DNA from: an uncultured Pontibacter sp.
Lineage (GTDB): Bacteria > Bacteroidota > Bacteroidia > Cytophagales > Hymenobacteraceae
Direction of reading: 5' to 3'
NCBI RefSeq assembly: GCF_947499215.1
Contig: NZ_CANMNI010000001.1
Location: forward strand, 1,569,523 to 1,633,522
Length of the DNA: 64,000 nucleotides
A program made the position numbers and the translations under genes. A model generated the notes under the pieces. It did no database searches. It was not told the origin of the DNA and saw only the letters and a program-made list of their open reading frames with translations. Of this stretch, positions 52,807-60,838 are shown piece after piece (the first letter of the stretch is position 1; the number at the start of each line of letters is the position of its first letter).

Positions 52807-53153
52807 TACTTGTAGTTATTATTTATTTTGAATCATTTCGATTTGAAGTAAAACGAAATATTTTAAAAATCAAATAAAATATTCATTTATATTTTTTGTT
52901 ATCAGCAATTTAAACATTCAAAAACTGTCTATTATTATCAAAATATTAAAACCAGATCTTCAAAATGAAGCTTATTTAGGCTTCTAACAATGCTAAATCC
53001 GAAACAATCCACAACTCACCGAAAACAAAGACTACAAATTGAAAACAAAAACAACATATACTTACCCTAAACTCTCAGTAATAAATAATGAGGCGACTTA
53101 CAAGATTCATCCTTAAAAATCACTAATATTATTGCGCTTACACGTACAAAACC
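52807..53153. other. AT-rich divergent promoter region (glpD / polysaccharide deacetylase)
   Basis: About 347 bp, strongly AT-rich, no gene seen. It contains the ATTTCG...CGAAAT repeat at 52835-52859. The closest -7 candidates each miss TAnnTTTG by one base: TTTATTTG on the minus strand and TATTATTG (near 53129) on the plus strand. Confidence 0.4.
52835..52859. promoter_or_regulatory. candidate GlpR operator upstream of glpD
   Basis: ATTTCG (52835-52840) and CGAAAT (52854-52859), perfect 6-bp arms 13 bp apart, 29-53 bp upstream of the glpD start. TTTCG/CGAAA half-sites are plausible for DeoR-type repressors, but the palindrome at 34482 does not share this sequence. Confidence 0.35.
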
Positions 53154-54095
53154 ATGCACCTTTACCGATTATCCCGCATACTGTTTTTGGCAGCTCTCTT
53201 ATCTTCAATAGCCGGACTCTCATCGTGCTTGCAAGAAGGCAAAACAGCAGATTCGCAGTCACCTATCGAAACCGCTGTACCTGTTGCTGCAGAAAATGAC
53301 ACAACCGCCTTGCCTGCACCCGACAGTCTGGATTTACAAGCGGCTATACCTGCTGAGTCGATACAGTCTACAGCTGTAGTGGTCAGCTCCATAGCCGATG
53401 CCGAAACCATCATCGCCCGCAAACAGGTGCCGATTCTGTGCTACCACCAAGTGCGGGATTGGCGCGAGAAAGACTCCAAACAAGCCAAAGACTACATCAT
53501 TCCGGAGGAGCGCTTCAAAGAGCACATCAAAATGCTGGCAGATAGCGGCTATCAGACCGTGCTGCCTGACCAACTCATGGCCTACTTGACTACAGGCGCA
53601 CCGCTTCCCGAAAAACCGGTTATGCTCACCTTCGATGACACCAGTCTGGGACAGTACACCGTGGCGGCACCGGAGCTGGAGAAGTATGGTTTCAAGGGCG
53701 TGTTTTTCATCATGACCGTGTCACTGAGTCGCCCGAACTACATGAGCAAAGCGCAGGTGAAGGAGCTTTCGGAAAGAGGGCATGTGATCGGCTCGCACAC
53801 ATGGGATCATCAGAATGTAAAGAAGTACCAAGAGCAGGACTGGGTGACACAGATCGAAAAGCCCTCGCGGCAGCTGACTGAAATTACGGGCAAGCCGACC
53901 GAGTACTTCGCCTATCCTTTTGGGCTGTGGAACCCCGAGGCTATACCTGAGCTGAAACAGCGCGGCATGGTGGGGGCCTTCCAGTTGGCCGACAAGCGCG
54001 ACCCGCAGGACCCGCTCCACTCTATCCGACGGATTATTGCCAGCGGCTATTGGAGTTCTCCTTCGCTGCACAGAGCCATGGTCAACAGTTTTTAA
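53154..54095 (+). CDS. polysaccharide deacetylase (CE4) lipoprotein
   Basis: 313 residues. Signal peptide with lipobox LSSC near residue 25 and a Pro/Ala/Thr-rich linker to about 85. The NodB domain shows VPILCYHQVRDW (near 93), the catalytic/metal motif TFDDTSLGQY (near 160) and the metal His pair in SHTWDHQN (near 215). The family removes N- or O-acetyl groups from chitin, peptidoglycan or xylan. As a lipoprotein it acts in the periplasm or on the surface. It stands divergent from glpD. The pyruvate-kinase-like gene starts 63 bp downstream. Confidence 0.88.
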   Translation: MHLYRLSRILFLAALLSSIAGLSSCLQEGKTADSQSPIETAVPVAAENDTTALPAPDSLDLQAAIPAESIQSTAVVVSSIADAETIIARKQVPILCYHQVRDWREKDSKQAKDYIIPEERFKEHIKMLADSGYQTVLPDQLMAYLTTGAPLPEKPVMLTFDDTSLGQYTVAAPELEKYGFKGVFFIMTVSLSRPNYMSKAQVKELSERGHVIGSHTWDHQNVKKYQEQDWVTQIEKPSRQLTEITGKPTEYFAYPFGLWNPEAIPELKQRGMVGAFQLADKRDPQDPLHSIRRIIASGYWSSPSLHRAMVNSF

Positions 54096-54158
54096 GGTAG
54101 AAGCAACCCAAGGCGGGCTACATCAGTTTGATAGGAAGGCCTATTATTCGACACCGCT

Positions 54159-56024
54159 ATGCAGCCAAACGAGAAACATCGGAGACAGATGATTGAGCAG
54201 CTTGAAAAACTGCATCAAGACGCCCTTGACTTAGAGACCAAATTCGCTCCGGCCATCAAACAGGTGCACCCGTCCTTTCGGAAAAGCGCCCGCAACCTGC
54301 TGCACTATCTTTCGCTGCGGCAGCACGACATTCGGCAGTTGCAGGAAGACTTGGCACAACTTGGCCTTTCCTCGCTGGGGCGGGCCGAGGGACACGTGTT
54401 GGCCAGTTTGCAGGCGGTGCATGACCTGCTTTGCAACCTGCTCGAGTGCACCATTATTAAAAAGCAGCTTGCGGTTACCTATAATGAAAGTAGCGAACTG
54501 TTGGCCAAGCATACCAACGAACTACTCGGGCCGGCGCCAAAAAAACGCGGTACCCGCATTATGGTTACCTTCTCCACGGACCTTGCCTATGATCACGAAC
54601 TGGTAAAACGCATGCTGCTGGCGGGTATGGACTGTGCCCGCATCAACTGTGCCCACGACGATGAGAAGGTATGGGAAGCCATGGTGGAGTCTATCCGAAA
54701 GGCCGAACAGGAAACAGGACGTAGCTGTAAGATAATTATGGACCTGATGGGGCCCAAACTCCGCACGGGTCCTTTAAAACCGGGTCCGGCCCTGCTGGCA
54801 ATTCGGCCTATACAGAATGAACTGGGTCAGTTGGTTTCACCGGCCAAGGTATGGCTGGCCCCACCTGACACACCCAGCGAAGTGCCCGTAGACGCCACGC
54901 TCCCGCTCGATGAGACTTGGCTGGCACAGCTGCAGCAAGGCGACAGGCTTAGGTTTAAAGACACGCGAGGCCGCAAACGTACCTTTACCGTTATCCAGCG
55001 CAAAGAAAAAGGCGTTATTGCCCACCTGTTCAAAACGTCTTATATAGGCACCGGCACCGAGCTGACCATTAAAAAAGCAAGCGCACTGGAACGCACTGCA
55101 CAGGTGGGTCAGCTACCCGCCAGCGTTGCACCCATCATTCTCCGAAAGGACGACCTTTTGGTACTGAACCGGGAGCAAATACCCGGCGAGCCGGCGCTCT
55201 ACGATGCCGAGGGCCACATTGTGAAGCCCGCGCACATTGCCTGCACCTTACCCGAGGTGTTCAGCCATACCAAAACCGGCCAGCCGATTCTGTTTGATGA
55301 TGGCAAAATAGAAGGCGTGATCATGGAGGTAAGTGAAGAGGCGTTGCTTATCAAGATCACGCAGGCCAAGGAGAGCGGCAGTCGCCTGTTGTATGACAAA
55401 GGCATCAATCTGCCGGAAAGCAAACTAAAACTCGAGGGGCTCACTCAGCAGGACCGCAACAACTTGCCATTTGTGGTGAAGCATGCCGATGCCGTCAATC
55501 TATCATTTGTGAACAACACGCAAATGATTGAGGCGCTGCACGAAGAACTAAAACGGCTGAAGGCCCCCAAAATGGGCATTATGCTGAAAATAGAAACCAA
55601 GGAAGGCTTTCGCAACCTGCCCCACCTCCTGCTTACCGTTATGAAAAATCATCCGGCCGGCGTGATGATTGCCCGAGGCGACTTAGCGGTTGAGTGCGGC
55701 TGGGAACGGCTGGCCGAAGTGCAGGAAGAAATCCTGTGGCTCTGTGAGGCGGCGCACATACCGGTGGTGTGGGCAACGCAGGTACTGGAGTCGCTCTCTA
55801 AAAAAGGCAGACCTTCGCGAGCCGAAATAACGGATGCCGCCATGTCACAACGGGCCGACTGCGTAATGCTCAACAAGGGGCCTTTTGTGCTGCGCGCCAT
55901 CGAACTGCTCGATAACATCCTCAAACGGATGCAGGAGCACCAGCATAAAAAAACGTCCATGCTGCGCATGCTTCATGTGTCGGAGATGGAGCTACCCGGC
56001 ACTGAAGGCAAGAAACAGGTATAG
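54159..56024 (+). CDS. pyruvate-kinase-like protein with N-terminal helical extension
   Basis: 621 residues. Residues 1-130 are a helical extension (RRQMIEQLEKLHQDALDLE, LLHYLSLRQHDIRQLQEDL) not found in ordinary pyruvate kinase. The TIM-barrel core follows with recognisable but altered motifs: MLLAGMDCARINCAHDD for GMNVARLNFSHG, IMDLMGPKLRTG for DTKGPEIRTG, MLKIETKEGFRNL and GVMIARGDLAVECGWE. The region equivalent to the catalytic Thr/Glu end (MLSGETA) reads MLNKGPF, and the C-terminal allosteric domain is absent. An insert of about 120 residues replaces the usual B domain. Catalytic competence is therefore doubtful. The next gene starts 37 bp downstream. Confidence 0.82.
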   Translation: MQPNEKHRRQMIEQLEKLHQDALDLETKFAPAIKQVHPSFRKSARNLLHYLSLRQHDIRQLQEDLAQLGLSSLGRAEGHVLASLQAVHDLLCNLLECTIIKKQLAVTYNESSELLAKHTNELLGPAPKKRGTRIMVTFSTDLAYDHELVKRMLLAGMDCARINCAHDDEKVWEAMVESIRKAEQETGRSCKIIMDLMGPKLRTGPLKPGPALLAIRPIQNELGQLVSPAKVWLAPPDTPSEVPVDATLPLDETWLAQLQQGDRLRFKDTRGRKRTFTVIQRKEKGVIAHLFKTSYIGTGTELTIKKASALERTAQVGQLPASVAPIILRKDDLLVLNREQIPGEPALYDAEGHIVKPAHIACTLPEVFSHTKTGQPILFDDGKIEGVIMEVSEEALLIKITQAKESGSRLLYDKGINLPESKLKLEGLTQQDRNNLPFVVKHADAVNLSFVNNTQMIEALHEELKRLKAPKMGIMLKIETKEGFRNLPHLLLTVMKNHPAGVMIARGDLAVECGWERLAEVQEEILWLCEAAHIPVVWATQVLESLSKKGRPSRAEITDAAMSQRADCVMLNKGPFVLRAIELLDNILKRMQEHQHKKTSMLRMLHVSEMELPGTEGKKQV

Positions 56025-56061
56025 CTTTCGCTTTGCAATACATGCTACCAACCGAAACAAT

Positions 56062-57738
56062 ATGAAACAGGCCATTGCGCTTCTACTCACCCTTCTGATT
56101 CAGCTTTTATCCCTTCCCTATACCTTGGCCCATACCTACTACATCAGCCCCAACGGCCACGACACCAACACAGGCACTTCGCCTGAGTCCGCTTGGCGCA
56201 GCATCGCGCAGGTGAATAGCCACAGGTATATTCCCGGCGATACGATTCTATTTGAAGGAGGCCACACCTTTGCAGGTAGCCTGCACTTTCATCAGGGGAA
56301 TATAATTGGCATGGGAGAACCAATTGTCATCAGTTCTTTCGGGGCGCAAAAGGCTATCATTGATGCAGATACCAGTTACGGACTTTATGCACACAACGTA
56401 GCAGGTATAGCGGTCAGCAAACTTAATTTCAGGGGCAGTGGCTATACCAGCAACAACAATCACGGCATCCTGTTCTACAACGACCTGCCCGGCGATGTGA
56501 AGCTCTCAGGCATTGTGGTTGAGGAGGTGGAGGTGAGCGGCTTTCAGAAATCAGGGATAACCATAGGCGCTTGGAACGGCAACAGTGGTTTTAGCGAGGT
56601 GCGCATCACGCGCGCCATCGTGCATGAGATCGGTTCGGAGGGCATAAACACGTATGGAGAGTTTAACCAGAACAAAACAGGTTATGCGCACCGCAACGTG
56701 TATGTCGGCCACTGCCATGTGTATCAGGTATACGGCCTGCCCCTGCCCGATAAACACAGCGGCAGCGGCATTGTACTGTCGGATGTGGATGGCGGCACAG
56801 TGGAACACAGCGTCGTGCACAGTTCAGGTATGGGCAATACGCACTGCGGCGGACCGGTTGGCATCTGGGCTTGGGACGCCAACAACATCACCATCCAGTA
56901 CAACGAGGCCTACAACATGAGCGCCGGCACTGGCTGCGACGGTGGCGGTTTTGATTTGGACGGTGGCGTAACGAACTCCGTCATGCAGTACAACTACTCA
57001 CACGACAACGAGGGGGCGGGTTTCCTGATCGCGCAGTTTGAGTGGGCAAGGCCGATGCACAACAACATCATCCGATATAACATCTCCGAAAACGACGGCC
57101 ACAAAAACGACTACAAAGGCATCACGCTGTGGGTGGCTGACCAAAATCACAACGGCGGAAACCGTGACTTGCTGGTGTATAACAACACAGTGTTTGCCGA
57201 CAAGGCCGTAGCCCAATCGGGCGGGGGTGTGTTCTTTAAAAGCGGTGAACACCACAACGTTCACTTTTACAACAACATCCTCTACACGCGCAACGGAGCC
57301 CCGCTGGTGGTCGCCGCAGACACGGCAGCGCTCGATGTGCTCTTTCAGCACAACGCGTGGTATAGCGAAGGGGGCAGCTATACCTTTGTGTGGGGCGAAA
57401 ACCGCTATACCTCCCTGCAGGATTTCCGGGCCGCCACTGCCCAAGAAACCGCCCAAGGCCAACCGACGGGTATAGCCGCCAATCCGCTGTTATTATCTCC
57501 CGGCACTGCGGGCACGCTAGGCTACCCGCTTGACATACAAGCCCTACGCGACAGGTATAACCTTCAGAGAAAATCACCGCTTATAGGTCAAGGTATACCC
57601 GTACCCCTCCCCTCACCTTTTACCCCCGCTACACAGGATATCATCGGCAATTCCATTAAGCCAGATGCCGCATCCGATATGGGTGCGATTGCCAATACCC
57701 GACCAAAGTGGCGGCAGTGGCTGAAGAAGCTGTTTTGA
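56062..57738 (+). CDS. secreted parallel beta-helix protein
   Basis: 558 residues from the ATG at 56062, which starts a signal peptide (MKQAIALLLTLLIQLLSLPY, cleavage near TLAHTYY); the longer frame from 55885 overlaps the previous gene with low-quality sequence. The opening YYISPNGHDTNTGTSPESAW is the typical start of DUF1565/pectate-lyase-like right-handed beta-helices. Repeated Asn-rich coils (NNITIQYNEAYNMSAGTG, MHNNIIRYNISENDGH, NVHFYNNILYTRNG) run through the middle. Fits surface carbohydrate-active or carbohydrate-binding proteins; whether it is a lyase, epimerase or adhesin is not evident. Follows the PK-like gene closely. Confidence 0.85.
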   Translation: MKQAIALLLTLLIQLLSLPYTLAHTYYISPNGHDTNTGTSPESAWRSIAQVNSHRYIPGDTILFEGGHTFAGSLHFHQGNIIGMGEPIVISSFGAQKAIIDADTSYGLYAHNVAGIAVSKLNFRGSGYTSNNNHGILFYNDLPGDVKLSGIVVEEVEVSGFQKSGITIGAWNGNSGFSEVRITRAIVHEIGSEGINTYGEFNQNKTGYAHRNVYVGHCHVYQVYGLPLPDKHSGSGIVLSDVDGGTVEHSVVHSSGMGNTHCGGPVGIWAWDANNITIQYNEAYNMSAGTGCDGGGFDLDGGVTNSVMQYNYSHDNEGAGFLIAQFEWARPMHNNIIRYNISENDGHKNDYKGITLWVADQNHNGGNRDLLVYNNTVFADKAVAQSGGGVFFKSGEHHNVHFYNNILYTRNGAPLVVAADTAALDVLFQHNAWYSEGGSYTFVWGENRYTSLQDFRAATAQETAQGQPTGIAANPLLLSPGTAGTLGYPLDIQALRDRYNLQRKSPLIGQGIPVPLPSPFTPATQDIIGNSIKPDAASDMGAIANTRPKWRQWLKKLF

Positions 57739-57874
57739 GTTTGGGAGTCGAGAGGCTTGAGAGATTGAGGGTTAGAGAGGAAGAAAAAATTGAAGACGAG
57801 AAAGAATATATAGGGAATTATATGTATCTTTCTTGAAGGCAAGTATTTGTCATTGGCTTATACCTATTAACAGT

Positions 57875-58048
57875 ATGAAATCCTTCAACCTAATTGGAAT
57901 AATCGCGGCACTGCTGGCGGTGGCGGGTGCTGTCATCAATATCGGTCACGTCTTTGATAACAAGTATATCGGATGGGCTATGATAGGTGCAGGCCTAGCA
58001 TTGGCCATTGCTAATACGTGGTATAACATCCGCAAGCACCGTCGTTAG
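57875..58048 (+). CDS. 57-aa two-helix membrane protein
   Basis: 57 residues from the ATG at 57875 (the 57833 start would add 14 unlikely residues). Two hydrophobic helices: residues 5-23 (NLIGIIAALLAVAGAVINI) and 31-47 (IGWAMIGAGLALAIANT), with a basic end NIRKHRR, so the C-terminus is likely cytoplasmic. Not recognised as a named family. Codon use is like the neighbours on the left, unlike the next three genes. Confidence 0.55.
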   Translation: MKSFNLIGIIAALLAVAGAVINIGHVFDNKYIGWAMIGAGLALAIANTWYNIRKHRR

Positions 58049-58123
58049 TTGAAGTTCAATGAGAGCAGATTGTTCATAATAGTCCGCTTCAATTGGTGTA
58101 ACCTCCTCCGCACATAAGGCAAT

Positions 58124-58142
58124 AAACGTCATAGTGACGTTT
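58124..58142. repeat. perfect inverted repeat at the left end of the orphan-gene patch
   Basis: AAACGTCA-tag-TGACGTTT, followed 8 bp later by GTTGGCAA (58151-58158). Related GTTGCCAAC words recur at 58607 and 59399. Confidence 0.5.
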
Positions 58143-58185
58143 ACACAGTAGTTGGCAAGAAGTTGAAAAACAAAGACCACATCGA

Positions 58186-58599
58186 ATGAAAAGATATTTA
58201 ATGTTACTAACCTGTGCCATCTTGACAAACTTGGTATTCCAAAATATTTCGTTTGGACAAGAAGTTAGGTCTAATTTGACAGTTAAAGAGTACCGACTTC
58301 TTGACTCTTTGCTGATTAACAAAAAGACAGACTTCAGTTTCAAGGACAAGAAGGTTGCATTTATATCAGGACATTCCGGAACTGACATCAACTACAAAGA
58401 CTATTTTCTTAAGACATTCATTTTTGATTATTTGGATAAAGATATAGACCCTGTAATTTCATACCGAGTACTCAATGAACAAGAAAGACTTACGACAAAC
58501 GGTTACGATATCATAGTAATGCAGGTTCCAAAAATTTATACCTCGAAACAACATAAAACCAACCTGAAAAAACTCGCTAGACTTGAGCCAGAAAAGTAA
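58186..58599 (+). CDS. secreted hypothetical protein, 137 aa
   Basis: Not recognised. Signal peptide (MKRYLMLLTCAILTNLVF, cleavage near ISFGQE). Mature part of about 112 residues, charged, with DKKVAFISGHSGTDI in the middle and a basic C-terminus. Base composition is distinctly richer in A+T than the genes outside 58.1-59.9 kb, and codons such as AAA, ATA and GAA dominate. It is bordered by inverted repeats on both sides. Probably periplasmic or secreted; recently acquired by inference. Confidence 0.6.
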   Translation: MKRYLMLLTCAILTNLVFQNISFGQEVRSNLTVKEYRLLDSLLINKKTDFSFKDKKVAFISGHSGTDINYKDYFLKTFIFDYLDKDIDPVISYRVLNEQERLTTNGYDIIVMQVPKIYTSKQHKTNLKKLARLEPEK

Positions 58600-58606
58600 A
58601 AAGCCT

Positions 58607-58660
58607 GTTGCCAACACAATGCTTAAGTTACCCTCGCTGGCGCTGCAGGCATCTTAAGCA
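58607..58660. repeat. GTTGCCAAC word and inverted repeat between orphan genes
   Basis: GTTGCCAAC at 58607-58615, then TGCTTAAG (58620-58627) paired with CTTAAGCA (58653-58660) across a 25-nt GC-rich centre. It resembles the folded recombination sites between gene cassettes, but a canonical GTTRRRY core is not met. Confidence 0.4.
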
Positions 58661-58700
58661 CGCGACCGTTACCCCAACCTAAATCATTAGCCCCATCAAT

Positions 58701-59345
58701 ATGAAAAGATACTTAGCCCCATTGATCGTTTTAGTAGCTGTAGGTATACTCTCCTACACGTACAATCTGATGAGTTTTCTCTTACTTGCCATAGCTGCTA
58801 TAAGCTTGGCAGTTCTGCTGGTGGCAGGTATAGTTAGGGTTTTTCGCACAAGCCTTAACCCAAGGTGGATAAGAGTGCCTTTGATTATAACAGGTATATG
58901 CCTAGCAGGAGTTGTGGCTGGTCTATTCCGTCCCTTAGAGCAGGCAGTTGTAAGCAATGGTGATGTCAGCGAGAAATTGGCCTATGCTTACAAAACGGAT
59001 CAGGAAGACCGCATGACTGTGAGAGCATACCTTGGGATGTTCAAAGACAATATGGCGAAGCGAGACAGCATCAGGCTGGAGCAAGCCAACCAACTCTACA
59101 GGAATAATCAGATTAGCCTGCCTATGGATAAGTTTTATGCCGCTTTTATATTTCACCACAGCAAGCAAAGCTCGTTCTTTGAGATAGCCCAAGCTTTGGC
59201 TAGGGAGGCTGCTTCTGTAAGCGAACTAAAGGATAACTACGTGGTGCAGTGGCTGGCCAAAGCGACTTATGACAGGTGGATGGTTTCTTTAGGCAAGCCC
59301 CAGAAGTATGGCACCCAAGACAAGTTTAGTGTGAGTGTAGAATAG
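58701..59345 (+). CDS. membrane protein with DUF6624-like C-terminal domain
   Basis: 214 residues. Three hydrophobic segments at about 5-20, 24-45 and 60-76 (LAPLIVLVAVGILSY; FLLLAIAAISLAVLLVAGIV; PLIITGICLAGVVAGLF). The soluble C-terminal half, residues about 85-214, includes FYAAFIFHHSKQSSFFEIAQ, VVQWLAKATYDRWMVSLGKP and QKYGTQDKF, which fit DUF6624-type domains ending in a conserved ...D(R/K)...G.PQ.YGTQ pattern. Function unknown. It belongs to the patch of small orphan genes between GTTGCCAAC words. Confidence 0.6.
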   Translation: MKRYLAPLIVLVAVGILSYTYNLMSFLLLAIAAISLAVLLVAGIVRVFRTSLNPRWIRVPLIITGICLAGVVAGLFRPLEQAVVSNGDVSEKLAYAYKTDQEDRMTVRAYLGMFKDNMAKRDSIRLEQANQLYRNNQISLPMDKFYAAFIFHHSKQSSFFEIAQALAREAASVSELKDNYVVQWLAKATYDRWMVSLGKPQKYGTQDKFSVSVE

Positions 59346-59398
59346 ATGTCTTTGAAATGTTTGCCTATCCAAACCTGTACAATAGCCACGCATAGTAA

Positions 59399-59407
59399 GT
59401 TGCCAAC
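59399..59407. repeat. GTTGCCAAC word
   Basis: Second exact copy of the 9-mer seen at 58607, 3 bp before the ATG at 59411. No paired arm was found here. Confidence 0.35.
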
Positions 59408-59410
59408 AAA

Positions 59411-59857
59411 ATGAAGAAGACAGTAGAAATAATAAAAGAGTTGAAGAGGTTTGTACCTGTTGATGAAAAGGCGCCTGAAAGTAATGAATTTCTTCTTGAC
59501 AACACCTTGCAAGACCTATTCGAGAACGAGGATTCCTATTTAGTGATACCTGCACTATTTGAATTGTTGGAAAACTATCCCGACGCTGACTTTGGGGCTC
59601 CTGGAACAATTGTCCATACTTTAGAGACTTTCGAAGGGCAGTATGAAGAGCAATTGTATTTATCTCTTAAAAGAAAGCCAACTGCTTTGAGTGTGTTGAT
59701 GTTAAATAGAATAATCAACTCTTTATCAGACCCAAAAGAGAAAAATAAAAACATTGAACTCCTCCATCAGATAAGTATTACAAATAATATCAATGAGAAC
59801 TCGAAAGAAGAAGCGAGAAATTTTTACAATTATCAATTAAAGAAACTCGGCAGCTAA
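59411..59857 (+). CDS. hypothetical protein, 148 aa
   Basis: Not recognised with confidence. 148 residues, acidic and helical, no signal peptide, so cytoplasmic. The segment SYLVIPALFELLENYPDADF and the following helix (GTIVHTLETFEGQYEEQLYL) resemble the small helical immunity-type proteins often found alone in accessory regions, but I cannot name a family. Part of the A+T-rich patch, same strand as its neighbours. Confidence 0.55.
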   Translation: MKKTVEIIKELKRFVPVDEKAPESNEFLLDNTLQDLFENEDSYLVIPALFELLENYPDADFGAPGTIVHTLETFEGQYEEQLYLSLKRKPTALSVLMLNRIINSLSDPKEKNKNIELLHQISITNNINENSKEEARNFYNYQLKKLGS

Positions 59858-59992
59858 CTACAACTTTATGAAAGCTACTCTACCGTAAATTCTAGTCCGT
59901 TTAGCTTAATTCGTTAAAATACCAGTTATACCGTAAAACAAAACATTGCCTGCACTTCAAGCAGTCGTTGCAGTTAACACAAAAATTCTCCC

Positions 59993-60508
59993 ATGAAAAA
60001 TTTAGTCTTTACACTGTTACTTGCCGGCTGCAGTCTCAGCGCTTCCGCACAACAAGAGCTTATTCACCCGAAAGAGAGGCAGCACGACGTTGTAATGCAA
60101 GAACCACAGCCCTATATCCAAATCAATGGGCAGCAAATCAACAAAACAACCCTAGCCTTGCTGTCTCCTGACAACATTGCGAGCATCGAAGTGCTGAAAG
60201 ACGCCAACGCCACGACCAAGTTCGGTGAAAAGGCGAAAGACGGAGCCATTCTGATAAAAACGAACCCTGCGACAAAGCTGGCTAAACTACAGGACATCTA
60301 TACCCATTTTGGCATACCTGCCGCTCAGCAGCAACTGCAGGTCGTTATCAATAACCAACTTGTAAAAGACACCGGTCTGATACTCGCCAACCTAGATCAA
60401 ATCGAAAAAGTAGAAGTTGTAAAACAGGAAATAACAGCCCCTGTGCGCTGGAGCCTGAACGAAGACGAGGAGTTCCTGCACATCATCGCAAAACCGCAAA
60501 CCAAGTAA
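59993..60508 (+). CDS. secreted stand-alone TonB-plug-like protein
   Basis: 171 residues. Signal peptide (MKNLVFTLLLAGCSLSASAQ; the Cys at 13 is not in a good lipobox). Residues about 55-85 read SPDNIASIEVLKDANATTKF then GEKAKDGAILIKT, almost the same as the plug motif of SusC proteins (DIESVSVLKG...GARGANGAIIITTK in the 44027 gene). A second, weaker copy occurs at about 130-150 (LANLDQIEKVEVVKQEITAP). No barrel follows. Such plug mimics also occur in M56-type signalling proteins. It may bind TonB or another protein; role unknown. Confidence 0.6.
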   Translation: MKNLVFTLLLAGCSLSASAQQELIHPKERQHDVVMQEPQPYIQINGQQINKTTLALLSPDNIASIEVLKDANATTKFGEKAKDGAILIKTNPATKLAKLQDIYTHFGIPAAQQQLQVVINNQLVKDTGLILANLDQIEKVEVVKQEITAPVRWSLNEDEEFLHIIAKPQTK

Positions 60509-60514
60509 TTACCG

Positions 60515-60715
60515 ATGGACGGCACCAAACGCAGCAACATCAAAATAGGCTCCCACGTGAACATCGTGCTCAAAGAAGACCAACGCACCGGCGACTTAAC
60601 TGAGGGCTATGTAGAGGCGATCCTCACCAAGTCGCCCAACCACCCGCATGGTATTAAGGTGAGGTTGGAAACTGGTGAGGTTGGACGGGTGAAGGAAGTT
60701 TTGGAAGAAGATTAA
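60515..60715 (+). CDS. ywbE: YwbE family protein
   Basis: 66 residues, the whole length of the YwbE/DUF2196 family. Characteristic phrases: IKIGSHVNIVLKEDQRTGDL, TEGYVEAILTKSPNHPHGIK and VRLETGEVGRVKEVL. Small cytoplasmic beta-barrel-like protein of unknown function, widely conserved in bacteria. The ATG lies 6 bp after the stop of the plug-like gene, so they are probably co-transcribed. Confidence 0.85.
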   Translation: MDGTKRSNIKIGSHVNIVLKEDQRTGDLTEGYVEAILTKSPNHPHGIKVRLETGEVGRVKEVLEED

Positions 60716-60722
60716 AACCTAA

Positions 60723-60818
60723 TGTCATTTCGAACGGTAGTGAGAAATCTGGATTTGTAGTATGCATTCTTCAGATTTCTCACTTATCGAGGGCCCCTAC
60801 ACCCAGTTCGAAATGACA
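60723..60818. repeat. REP-like long inverted repeat
   Basis: Outer arms TGTCATTTCGAAC (60723-60735) and GTTCGAAATGACA (60806-60818) are perfect complements. Inner arms GAGAAATCTG and CAGATTTCTC form a second stem. This GTCATTTCGA...GAGAAATCT arrangement is a common interspersed palindrome in Bacteroidota genomes. It lies between the convergent ywbE and radC genes and may act as a terminator. Confidence 0.8.
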
Positions 60819-60838
60819 ATTAAAGTGTACTCCTAAAC

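Noticed and set aside
55885..56061. N-terminal extension of the beta-helix protein
   Set aside because: Overlaps the end of the PK-like gene in another frame and would place the signal peptide inside the protein.
58607..58660. Canonical integron attC site
   Set aside because: The spacer can fold, but the GTTRRRY/RYYYAAC core boxes are not met and no integrase is in the window; recorded only as a repeat.
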